NCBI GenBank assembly: GCA_050084985.1
Contig: JBITNC010000001.1
Coordinates: 16,492,001 to 16,556,000 of the forward strand
Length of the DNA stretch: 64,000 nucleotides
Source of the DNA: Nageia nagi
Lineage: Eukaryota > Pinophyta
Direction of reading: 5' to 3'
Shown here in pieces: positions 31,222 through 40,933 of the stretch. Each line of letters begins with the position of its first letter. Position 1 is the first letter of the stretch. Below the pieces are notes generated by a model. The model did no database searches, had not been told where the DNA came from, and worked only from the letters and a program-made list of their open reading frames with translations. A program made the position numbers and the translations under genes.

Positions 31222-32180
31222 TTAATTCAGTAAGGGGGTGGCCAAAAAAGAAAACCCCTTAATAAACCTCCTATAATAACTACATAAACCCACAAAACCT
31301 CTCAATTCTATTAGGTTGGATGGAAGAAGCCATCTTTGTACAGTTTGATCAACTTTCATCCCATATTTGCAAATAATATTTACCAAGTACAAAATTTCAA
31401 TCATAGCAAATTCACACTTATATTTTTTTGCATAAAACTCTTTTTGTCCTAAAATGCTCAAAATTGAATCTAAATGTTGTAAATGATCAATCCAATTTTT
31501 GTTATATACTAAAATATCATCAAAAAATACCAAGATAAAGCACCTCAAATGCTGATTGAAAAGTGGCAAGTGCATTAGTCAATCCAAAAGGCATAATCAT
31601 AAACTCATAGTGTCCACAATGGTATCTAAATGCCATTTTATACACATCCTCATCCCTAATTCAAATTTGATGATATCTTGATCTAAGATCAATTTTTGAA
31701 AAATACATAGCCCCATGTAACTCATATATCAATTGATTAACTCTAGGAATAGGATATATATATTTTTTATGGTATTTTTATTCAATGCCCTATAATCAAT
31801 GCACATTCTCATAGTTCCATTCTTCTTTTTCACTAAAATAATAGGTGAAGCAAAAGGACTACAACTAGGTTTAATGTGTCCACTCTCAAGCAATCCAGCA
31901 ATTATTTTCTCAATCTTATATTTAAAAACTTTGGATGCCTATAAGGTTTTATTATAACATGTTTACTATTTGCTTCCAATTCAATAACATCCTAAAAACC
32001 TCTACTAGGTGGCAAACCTTTAGGTAGGTCAAAAAATATCTTAAGATATTTTTGTAGCAAACCTTGAATTTGAGGATGATAGGTGGCAAATTGTTTTCCT
32101 TCTGTACTAAAAATTACAGTTGCCCACTCAATATCCCTATGCCTCATCATTCTCTCCATTCTTTTGCAAGAGACCTCCAA
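31222..32180 (-). pseudogene. rt: Gypsy E reverse transcriptase, broken
   Basis: Minus-strand pieces include FATYHPQIQGLLQKYLKIFFDLPKGLPPSRGF (N-terminal approach to the palm, split by stops), then a badly broken middle. The clean segment 31222-31575 reads [22 protein letters not shown], where FFDDILVY is the catalytic F-DD block (about 31530). It continues through LRGFVGLCSYYRRFIKGFSFLATPL. The catalytic aspartates are intact, but the polymerase as a whole cannot be made. Confidence 0.82.
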
Positions 32181-32229
32181 AATTTTTTAAGAATCTTTTT
32201 ACCCATTTTCCTTGATTCCTTGCAACACT

Positions 32230-32720
32230 ACATCTTTCCCTTCAAGCCAAAATTTTAGTTCTAATTTCTAATAATTAGTAACATAATCACCAAGTGAATA
32301 CAACCATTGCACACCCAAAACCATATGTGGAATACCTCCTAAGGGAGAAATAAAGAATTTCTCATCTACTTTCATGTTGCCAAAATTAATTTTTATGTTT
32401 CTTACCACTTTGTTGCATGTGATAAGATCACCATTGTTAATAGTAACATTGAAACCAAAAATGATAGCTGTAGGAAGATTCTTTCTAGTGGTGAACTTCT
32501 CATCAACAAAATTATAAGTAGCACCACCATTTATTAAAATAATAACCTTTTCATAAAAAGATCTACTCGATACTTTAATAGTACGAAACTAATTCAACCA
32601 ACTCAAAGTGGCTAGGGAACCTTTAGGAACTTTCTCATACTCCCTTTATGCTTCCTCTTCCAAAGGTGTCTCATTTGCCTCATAAAAATTAGAATTATCA
32701 TAATAAGAATTAGAATGTAA
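32230..32720 (-). pseudogene. pro: Gypsy E protease region, degraded
   Basis: On the minus strand the sequence includes ATYNFVDEKFTTRKNLPTAIIFG-like text and IPHMVLGVQWLYSLGDY (about 32340-32285), matching the retropepsin second block HVILGMPWL-GD of Ty3/gypsy proteases. The catalytic D-T/S-G is not clearly recognisable: a GGATYNFVDE stretch near 32525 lies where it should be, so the active site seems lost or shifted. Confidence 0.6.
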
Positions 32721-32729
32721 TTCAATGAT

Positions 32730-33951
32730 TTTTATACCTCCTTCTCTACATTTATGATCTCTTTGCCAAGGAGACTTCCAAATGAAATACTTATTTTATT
32801 TTCTTTAGCTCATCTTTCTCTTCTTGCATCAAGCATGGGCCATTTGGTGCCTTATTAGGTGGCTGAAAACTAGATCTAAAACCCTCTCTATGTGTGGGAT
32901 TCCTACCATAAAAAATTCTCTCATTTCCACCTTATTGCATGAGGTTTCCTGACTGTCTATACTATTATCCAAAACCTATTTTCTTAGCTACAAAAGGTGG
33001 TCTAGCAGATGTGTTATGTGCAACATATTTCTATCTAGGAGGAAAAATATATTCCAAGCTCAAAGCACTCTTAATGTCATCCTCAAGAGTAACTAGCTCT
33101 AAATCCTTAACTAGCCCTTTCAAGGGTTCTAATAAACCATTTATAAAAAGAAACATTACCCTCTTGGGTGAAATGTTTTGTACCTAAATTGAAAGTTGCT
33201 CAAACTCCTCCACATAGGTATGAATGGATGAAATTTGCTTAAAATTGGCAAGCTACTTAAAATACTCTTCCACATACCTCCTTTCAAACCTATTCAAAAC
33301 CTTAACATAAAATTCATCAAATGTATCAATATCACCATGCCCTTGGGCTACTAACCCATGATGCCACCATGAATAAGCACTACCCTCAAGGTGGAGTGTA
33401 GCAATATAAACTATATCATCTTCAAAAATAGGCTCCAAGGTAAAATAAGTCTATGATTTTTGAAGCCATGCCCTATCTATGAGACCATCTTGACCATTAA
33501 ATGAGGAAATGGTCACCTTTTGATGCAATAAGGGTTTGTTTTTCCCTTTTTCAGCCTCAATAATAGATTTACCCATAATATTCAAATATTTATCAAAAGA
33601 AACTGTTACCCTAAAACCTTTAGATTTATTACTATAAGTATCAAACCATTCATCTAATTCATTAGTTACCTCATCTTTCTCCGATAAAGGTGGTGGAATA
33701 AGAAACATAGGCTTGCACGACCTAGGTAAGGGAGTGTGTGACTTAGATGATGACTCATGCCCATTATTGTTGCATCCCCTTTCTCCTTCCCTCCTTGTAC
33801 CAATTGGGTTGCCCAAAGTTGCCCTTAATTCTTGTTGATTTGTCTCTTATAAGGACACCATTCTTTGCAACATGTCAAGTAAGGCATCAAACTTTTGCTC
33901 AGCCCTATCAACTGGCCTTTGAGGCTTCTCATCCTCTTTCATGTTTGCCAT
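32730..33951 (-). pseudogene. gag: Gypsy E gag, broken
   Basis: It begins at an ATG at 33951 (minus strand, MANMKEDEKPQRPVDRAEQK), with a stop after about 34 codons and reopening at 33816. The capsid core has KVTISSFNGQDGLIDRAWLQK, then FEDDIVYIATLHLEGSAYSWWHH and FEERYVEEYF-like sequence (33450-33250), the usual pattern of Gypsy gag with W-W. A Cys/His-poor relic of a zinc knuckle (KCREGG near 32745) ends it. Stops and frameshifts occur throughout. Confidence 0.78.
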
Positions 33952-34360
33952 TTCCAAAGTAAGTCTATTTTTCCTATTAAAATACTGATGAATAAGGGAT
34001 GATGCATAAAACCCTATCAAACCCCAAAAAAATACAATTTTAAAATACTAAAAATTCTTACCACCAAATGTTTTTCTAAAACCCCACATCTATAATTTGG
34101 CCAAAAGGGTATCCAATCTACAATTTTTATTTAAAAAAATCCCTAAAAAATTGTGAATCCCCTAAAAATCCATGATTTTCATTAGGGCATAAATTTTCAT
34201 CATAGAAAAATACTTTTCAACATGAATCTAAAATACCCATAAAAAATTTCTAAAAGCCCTAATTTTTCTAAAAACCCTAATTCAAAAAAACTCAAAAATT
34301 GAGATACCCACAACTGTCAAAACTTAAAAAAAATAGATACTGACCATAGGCTAGCAAGAT

Positions 34361-34376
34361 TTCATCTTTGATACCA
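34361..34376 (-). promoter_or_regulatory. Gypsy E primer binding site
   Basis: The minus strand reads TGGTATCAAAGATGAA, four bases from the LTR. Eight to eleven bases agree with the initiator-Met complement TGGTATCAGAGC. Confidence 0.65.
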
Positions 34377-34380
34377 CTTA

Positions 34381-35185
34381 TGATATTCCTTTTATATATA
34401 TATATATATATATATTTTAACAAATCCTCAACATAAAAATGTAGAGATAAATTACAATAATAAAACAACTTAAAAATTGCCCATAAAATAACATAAGATG
34501 AGAAGAAATTAGCCAATATCATATATTAAATATTGCCAAACTAATGCAAAAATTGTAATGGACAAATGGAGTCCCCAATGAACCCAAAATGCAAATAAAA
34601 ACTCCCACAAGTGGGATGAATTGATCCCAAGGTTGAATTGATGCAAAAACTCCCCAAAATTGACTCCAAATATAAGCATAGGGTTTAGGGCTGCTAACAG
34701 GTCTGAAACACATGTCACAAATGCTCCCCAAAAATTCCATGAACTTTCCAAATTGAGTGAATCCCTTCACCAAAAATGACATGAACCACTCATAGATGCC
34801 TATTTTTGTATTTTTGATATTTTAGGGCAATAATACGTTCAATGATATTGCCAATATCCCAACCATGCACCTCCAATGCACTATGGGAATGAGCAAGACC
34901 TGCAATCTCAACTCATGGAAACTCTAGGATTTCAATATTCAATTTTGATATCAACATAACATGCCCAAGATGGGATGCTCACTTCCTTTTATATGATGAG
35001 GTTCTAATTTGGAGTTGACATCTCCCAACCATAAAATCACTTAAAGTGCCCTATTACAACATAAAAACATAAAACATAAATAAACACAACTCAAGTTATG
35101 TCTCCTAGTCACATGAACCCCTTTTTCACCTTTATAATTAAGTGTAGGAGATATTTATAAAAATATTTATTTTTAGGACATTACA
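34381..35185 (-). repeat. Gypsy E 5' LTR (right)
   Basis: 805 bp, TGATATTCC...GGACATTACA. It matches the left LTR outside the microsatellite with scattered point differences. The minus-strand frames 34509-34782 within it are mirrored in the left LTR and are not genes. Confidence 0.9.
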
Positions 35186-36411
35186 TATTTTGGGTGATAG
35201 GAAAATTATTCCTACATTAATTAAGGGGGAGCATAACTCTTTTTATTACAATAATCTATATTGATATTCATGTTTAAATTAATTTGCATAAGGCAAAAAT
35301 AGGGGATTTAGGGGTAAGAAACAAATAGGGAGAAATATTGTATTTTTTAATCCAAATCTCTTCTAGAACATCCATTTTTGACCCTTCTTAAAAATTTGAA
35401 TCCTCATCTTGTGATAAGGGTGGCACACTAGGGACGCTACCCCTTGGAACCTTATAAAAGGACTAAAATTTAACTTTTGGAGGGAGACCAAACCAAAAGA
35501 GTGATTTTTATGAACATTATTAGCCATAATTATATTAAATCATCTAGAGAAGTAATTATATCATTACTTTTTAAATTGAAGGGGTGCATCCTTATGTTTT
35601 GAGCAATATTGTGTAAAATTTATTACACAAAATTTAATGCGGGTTTCACTTGTTATGGTCCATCGCCTATGTTCCTTATACAACTTGAGGAGTAGCTTCT
35701 TAATAAAGCTATATAATAAACTAAAAACACAAACACATTTATATATGCTTCTTACCTTTTGTCTAGTGCATGTGGAATTTCTTTCTCCACATGACTATTC
35801 ATGCCAACATTAATAGCAAGACATTTTTTTATGAGGCCCATAAGATAGATACTTTTTCTTAAGCACATATTGTTTACAAGAAAAGATAATTATGGGTAAT
35901 GAATGTGTGGATGTTGATACCTATATAATTATTCAGCAATTTTGGAATGTCATGTTTTACCATTCAACGCATTTTTGGTAATAAATAGTTTTTGGAAAAA
36001 ATTAAAATGTTTGCACATAATATGATAGGATGATCATTTGGTCATTTCTTAATTTTTTTTGTAACAACTATATGGGTATTGTGTGGCAAATATTAATTGC
36101 ATGATGAGATATTTTTCCACTACCATATTTGTAATTAATTCACATAGACTTATGTGATGCCACCTCTTGTTCTCAAAAATAGGTTGATACAACTTGTGAT
36201 GACAATTTTATTTTTGTATCAAATCTATGACCATACCATCTGCATATATGATGCTTGGACATGTGTGGTGTGATCCAGATTATGGTGAAGATTTGGTTTC
36301 CATAACAAATCTATAATGGCCTTACCACCCACCTTAATTCCACACCTACTTGCCTCATTCCATTGACTATAAATAAAATTTGTCATTCAAATGTAAAGAC
36401 ATGAATTAACC
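35186..36411. other. Element D internal sequence right of Gypsy E, no feature seen
   Basis: AT-rich, non-coding as far as I can see. A purine run AATTAAGGGGGAGC at about 35217-35230 looks like a Copia PPT but no LTR start follows. A TATA-like ACTATAAATAAA at about 36367 precedes the next feature. Confidence 0.5.
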
Positions 36412-36717
36412 ATGGCAAGTAGGTATCCATCACGTATTGATTATGAAGAGTATCCAACATGGTTTGGTTATGAATAGGATTATGTTTAGCCTAATCCTCC
36501 ACCACATGTTCCACCCAATGCTCCTTCTAATCCCTTGATTCATGCTCCTCCAAATCCTTCAATTTATGCTCCTTCTAATTCTCCAATTCCTGATCAGCTT
36601 AATACTCCATGCTATCTTTGGACTAATGCTTTGATTCTGTTTCCTCCAACTAATGTTCGGGAAGGATCCTCATATGGAGTTATTATCAATCTCTCTTCCT
36701 TGGAGCATGAAATCTAG
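36412..36717 (+). pseudogene. Gene-like Pro/Asn-rich frame with a TATA box, unrecognised
   Basis: An ATG in CCATGG context at 36412 opens MASRYPSRIDYEEYPTWFGY. TAG stops follow at 36475 and 36487, then the same frame continues without shift for 77 more codons to 36717. The middle has a repeated PPNAPSNPLIHAPPNPSIYA-like pattern, and the end reads PTNVREGSSYGVIINLSS. A TATA-like TATAAATA lies about 43 bp before the ATG. I do not recognise the family. The in-frame continuity around two TAG codons suggests a once-coding sequence, perhaps captured by element D. Confidence 0.4.
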
Positions 36718-37354
36718 TCTTTACACCAACTGAGAATAACATGTTGGTTGAATGTTACTATATGCTCTGCAAAGAATTAAAATCTCTTAATCTCAATGTG
36801 ACTTCAAAAAATCCTTAAGTTGTTTGTAGAATGCTATGCTAAGTATTATCTACTAGTTACTAGAAGGTATGAGCAAAAGAATATTTTAAGCAATATATAG
36901 TTTCTTTCTACTATATAAATAAAATTCATTATAACAAATTCATGCTTACTAAGTGTTGTCTATATAAACACTGAATCTTTTTTTTCTTACAGTTTGGTGT
37001 GTAAGAAAGTATATTATAATAGATCCTTACTTTGTTATAATACTACTATGATAAGCATTCAAATCCTTAATCATGTTCATAAATTTAACCTTTCGAAAAT
37101 ATATATCTATATATGAATATATATGTTCTAGTTTATCTTCATCAACATTTAAATAAATGCTTTAAATTGATGGATTAAGCAATTAATGATTAAGTTTTCT
37201 ACATTCTTTACATATGATGCAAATTTGTAATATATAAAAACCTTGTGATTTTAAGTTATGTTGCTTTCCCATTAAAGAAGTTCTATCCATGTTTATGGAT
37301 GTTTGAAAAGACTTTATGGATAAATTTATTCCTCTTTATGTTCTATGCTAAAGA

Positions 37355-37680
37355 GTTCTCATAATTAGAGTGGTTAAAAAGGTTCGACCTTCTCCATGGT
37401 TGCCAAGTATTGGAGTGGTTCAAAAGATTCGATATTTTCTATAATTGCCAAGTCTTAGAGTGGTTAAAAAGGTTCAACCTTCTTTATAATTATTGAATAT
37501 TAGAGTGGTTAAAAAGGTTCAACCTTCTTTGTAATTATTGAATATTGGAGTAGTTAAAAAGGTTCGACCTTCTTCGAAATGGGTAAATGTTGGAGTGGTT
37601 AAAAAGGTTCGATCTTCTTCATAATTAGAAAATGTTGGAGTGGTTTAGAAGGTTCTCCCTTCTCCACATTTCAATATTTT
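37355..37680. repeat. 45-bp minisatellite, seven units
   Basis: GAGTGGTTAAAAAGGTTCGA-type units start at 37368, 37413, 37458, 37503, 37548, 37593 and 37638, a strict 45-bp period. 45 is a multiple of three, and one frame reads EWLKRFDLLHNCQVL-like 15-residue repeats, open in the first two units and closed by TGA or TAG afterwards. It lies inside element D. Confidence 0.92.
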
Positions 37681-38266
37681 ACTTTTGATATAAAATTGAA
37701 TTCATGTTATTGAATTAATGCTACCATTCTTCCATCATATACATCTTAACTAGTAGCATGGTTAAGATGGTATTTTCTATGCTTAATGACTTGGGTATCT
37801 TGACTAAAAGGCATAGTCAAATTGGCATTTTTCATTATCTAAGTTATATATTAGAGTTCTCAATCCTCCAATTCAACATTTTTATAAATGGATACAATTA
37901 TATGCATCTTAATATGGCATTTGGTGCTTGCAAACTATATATCTTGGTTAATGAAGAGTGATGAATTCATGAAGAACCAAAACTTTGGTCCTAATCCATA
38001 AGTTGCCAAATGTAGTTATCTTTAACACTTATATTATTGTTTAATTACATTAAGACAAGTGTGTTCTATAATCTTATTATTGGCTTCCTTCTTCTAATGA
38101 ATTTGCCCTCAAGGGGAAGAATTATTATATATATGATGTCAACTTCAATATATTCTTAGGATAATGTTTTAGTGATACAGTTCATATATAAATCCTTAGG
38201 ATAATTTTTTAGTGGTACATGCTTTCTTAAGGCTAATAATATATAAATATAAAATATATATAAATA

Positions 38267-38318
<52 letters not shown>

Positions 38319-38797
38319 ATATATAAAACCCATATAATTGCTTAGGATGATAAAGTTGAACTTAAGGAGAAGTTGAATACTTTATCTTTAAAAATCTTTA
38401 AAAGACCTTTTATATTATTTCAATGATATGGATCATTTTTTAGATGACTATATACTTGTTTGGCATTTTTTTATAGTACATATAACTAATCTTGTTATGA
38501 GCTGCTTGTAGCTTGCAAATTTCTTCTAGATATTACAAGTTACTTATGTTGGGTATGCAAGCTCATGGAGACTCATCATTCAACATGTTGATGAATGACT
38601 GCTACTTGTATATTATCACCATTTATGGTTGATGAATTTGTATTATAAACCATTTGTTTAATGATTAAGTATTTGAGCCTTGTAGAACCATCTGAATTCT
38701 ATGTTCTCAAGTTCTCATCGCCAATTGTATTTTTTACAAAGGAGAACTCTCTTATATTCTTTTCTTATTACTTTCCCAATATTACATTAAGGGGGAG
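37681..38797 (+). other. Element D 3' region with AT microsatellite and polypurine tract
   Basis: GAATTTGCCCTCAAGGGGAAG at about 38098-38118 matches the Copia C coding end (GAATTTGCCCTCAAAGGGGAG at 47768). The text around 38500-38600 matches the 3' region of Copia A (5290-5400). (AT)n occupies about 38266-38326. ATTAAGGGGGAG at 38786-38797 is the PPT. No RNase H sequence is found upstream, so coding sequence was deleted before this point. Confidence 0.7.
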
Positions 38798-38965
38798 TGT
38801 TAGAATTTATAATGTATTACTATGTAAGTTATTCCTTAGGTGGTATCTAAGTATTTTTATGTAATTCCCTATCTTATCATAAAATACCTAAAAGTGATAA
38901 AGTAGTGAAAAGCCTTGACTTAATCCTAGAATTACACTTGTCCATGATAAACTCATGTAAACTTT

Positions 38966-39957
38966 GAGTAAGTGCAAGAAGATGAGTTCCACTTTTGGTT
39001 AAAAAGTGGAAGTGTTTTCCTTGATTTTTAGGTTTACTCATACTTGATCTCAAAATTTGAAGCACTTAGAGTCCAATTCTTGAAAAAACTCATTTAAGTA
39101 AAAATGTAATTTTCAAAATGTAGTTTTCAAATATTTAATTTATTTCAATACTCAAATTATAGAAATTAATATTTGGTAGGCATGTTTAAAAGCCTTTGTT
39201 TAAAAAATACAGTTTCAAGACCATACCCCCATTGTATCCGACAAACATAATTGGACCTAAATTAAAATATATTTTAAAATTCTTTTTAAAAAATATACCT
39301 AAAACACTAAATATTATGGAGGATATTATTTTGTAATTTTTTCATGAATATTTTATTTTTTATTAATTTTTAATTGGTCATGATTATTGTTTCGAAAATT
39401 GCTCATGTTCGACAATCATAATTTGACCTATTTTTATCATTTTTAATTTGTTTTTTTATCTTATGAAGAATTGTATATAGATTGTGCACATATATTATTT
39501 TTTTCACAATTTTAAAAAAATAAAATTTATTAAAAAAGTATAAAACCTACTATTTAAAAAATACAATTTTAGGACCATACCCATAGTGTTTATCAAGCAT
39601 AATTGGATCTAAATTAAAATATTTTTTTAAATCCTTTTGGTTAAAGATACTTAAAACACTAAAGATTATGGAGTATATTTTTTGTATTTTTTTCATTAAT
39701 ATATTATTTTTTATTAGCCATGATTATCGTTTCAAAAAATGCTTGTTCGATAAGCATAATTTGAATAAAACTTATCATTTTTAATTTATTTTTTATTTAA
39801 CTTATGAATAATTGTATGTAGATTGTGCATATATATTTTTTTTCATATATATTTTTTTTCATAATTACAAAAAAATAAAAAGTTATTAAATAAATACAAA
39901 AACCTAGCAGTTAATAAGACTTCCTTCAAAGTGGGACTCATCTTCTTGCACTTACCC
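38966..39957. mobile_element. M1: non-autonomous TIR element with an internal duplication
   Basis: The left end GAGTAAGTGCAAGAAGATGAG and right end CTCATCTTCTTGCACTTACCC are inverted repeats. Matching continues inward to TTCCACTT/AAGTGGGA. It is absent from the otherwise matching 5' LTR of element D, which proves it is an insertion. No clear target duplication is seen, so the superfamily is open. A second family member, M2, lies at 56478-57105 in the opposite orientation. No transposase. Confidence 0.85.
39197..39909. repeat. 356-bp direct duplication inside M1
   Basis: TAAAAAATACA at 39201 and 39557 starts two copies, each with GACCATACCC, CATAATTGGA.CTAAATTAAAATAT, AAAACACTAAA.ATTATGGAG, CATGATTAT.GTTTC, TGTTCGA.AA.CATAATTTGA and TAGATTGTGCA.ATAT. 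M2 has a single copy. The copies differ at many sites, so the duplication is old or was already present in the M1 source. Confidence 0.85.
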
Positions 39958-40280
39958 TTAACAGGTGAGTTAAGATGAGGTTCTCACCTGTAAATAAGGG
40001 GAATGGGCTTGTTGTAAATGCATTTAGAGAAGAATGAAAATGCTAGTCTTGTAGAATTGTAAGAATGCTCTTGTAGGATTGGTATAGGAGAATTCTTGAG
40101 AATTTGTAAGAGAGTTAGAGTTCTTGAAAAATATAAATTAGAGATGGTTCAAGTGGATGTACTCTTTTGGGAGGAACCATTATATATGGTGTCTCATTGT
40201 GTATGAATTTTATTTATTTTGTTGAAGATTAATGGAATCCTCCAAGGTGATCTTGGTTATGGAATCTTGCAATTCCATCA

Positions 40281-40607
40281 GAAAATGCACTCCATGAACA
40301 TGCATTGAATGAGAAATTATTATGGAGGAATGAGTGAAGGTACAATGATGGAGTGTGTCAAAAGGTAATTTTGTGTACAATGGAGTTGACTATAATTACA
40401 AAAAGGATGGTTGATCATGTTCACCCATGCTGGAGGAATCCATCCAAATTTGATGCAAACTTTTTTGACCAACAACTACAAGGAGGATTATGTGGACATA
40501 AATGTCTCACCAACATATTGCAAAATTGAAAAATGGAGGGTGCACAGATGTAAATTTATAGCCATTTTCTCTTCCTAGTTAATAAAACATTGCAACATTA
40601 ATATGCA
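40281..40607 (-). repeat. Repeat R1, right part
   Basis: It begins with the target copy GAAAA and continues TGCACTCCATGAACATGCATT, matching R2 from 42401. It shares GGAGGAATGAGTGAAGG, AAAAGG.TGGTTGATCATG and ACATTAATATGCA, the last being the end of detectable similarity in both copies. Confidence 0.82.
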
Positions 40608-40933
40608 TGAAATTAATTTCCATCATTTTCTCCCTTAATATAAAATATTTTATACTCCATGAAAGAGTAAGTATTGGTATAGTGAAGCTAAGACATCTAA
40701 CACAATCGCTTCTAGTGCAATTGAGGTATCCAGTATTCCATACTCCACATACTAAAACATATTGGTTTAGTGCAACTAAAGGCACCCAACATTATCAGTT
40801 ATAGTGAAATTAAGGCACTCGACATTACCATGAGAGGTATGACTATATGATCTCATGATCTCCCCCTTCATGTAACTAGATCACTAACATGATAATTAAA
40901 CCCACTTGGATCGAACCTATGTTTGATACCAAT
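40608..40933 (-). other. Short interval between R1 and R2 with a PBS-like sequence
   Basis: 326 bp unique to this place. On the minus strand TTGGTATCAAACATAGG (about 40915-40932) resembles a tRNA-Met PBS and directly abuts the TGAAGAATTT start of R2. If R1 and R2 are LTRs, this is the remaining internal sequence of a minus-strand element. Short repeated words (TTGGT.TAGTG.A.CTAA) occur at 40673-40820. Confidence 0.4.

Larger units (their letters stand above)
28357..35185 (-). mobile_element. Gypsy E: full-length Ty3/gypsy chromovirus on the minus strand, degraded
   Basis: LTRs at 28357-29293 and 34381-35185 begin TGAT.TTCC and end GGACATTACA. Between them, on the minus strand, lie gag, protease, RT, RNase H, integrase and a chromodomain, the order of Ty3/gypsy chromoviruses. 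An initiator-Met-like PBS (34361-34376) and a purine tract next to 29293 complete it. Flanking 5-mers are TATTG (28352-28356) and TATTT (35186-35190), a target duplication with one change. Pol has many stops and frameshifts. It is inserted in element D. Confidence 0.9.
24578..40280 (+). mobile_element. Element D: Copia-type LTR element without recognisable pol, heavily nested
   Basis: The 5' LTR is 24578-25046 and the 3' LTR 38798-40280, flanked by the target duplication GAAAA (24573-24577 and 40281-40285). An initiator-Met PBS (25049-25061) and PPT (38786-38797) are present. LTR start, PPT and 3' region resemble Copia A and C. After subtracting the nested CACTA element, chromovirus E and M1, about 5.7 kb of internal sequence remains. 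In it I find no reverse transcriptase, integrase or protease, only a trace of the Copia C-terminus (LP-like block before 38120). It is thus a large non-autonomous derivative or an extensively replaced copy. Confidence 0.88.
38798..40280 (+). repeat. Element D 3' LTR, split by TIR element M1
   Basis: 38798-38965 and 39958-40280 together match the 469-bp 5' LTR, apart from a roughly 47-bp extra segment ending near 38958. It is followed by the GAAAA target duplication. The 62-codon minus-strand frame at 38877 is incidental. Confidence 0.88.

Noticed and set aside
34509-34782. Overlapping minus-strand frames of 80-87 codons
   Set aside because: They lie within the Gypsy E LTR, have a disrupted counterpart in the other LTR at 28694-28897, and show no protein signature.
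35217-35230. AATTAAGGGGGAGC as a second Copia PPT
   Set aside because: It is not followed by a TG LTR start, and no LTR sequence lies next to it. It may be a relic, but nothing supports an element boundary here.
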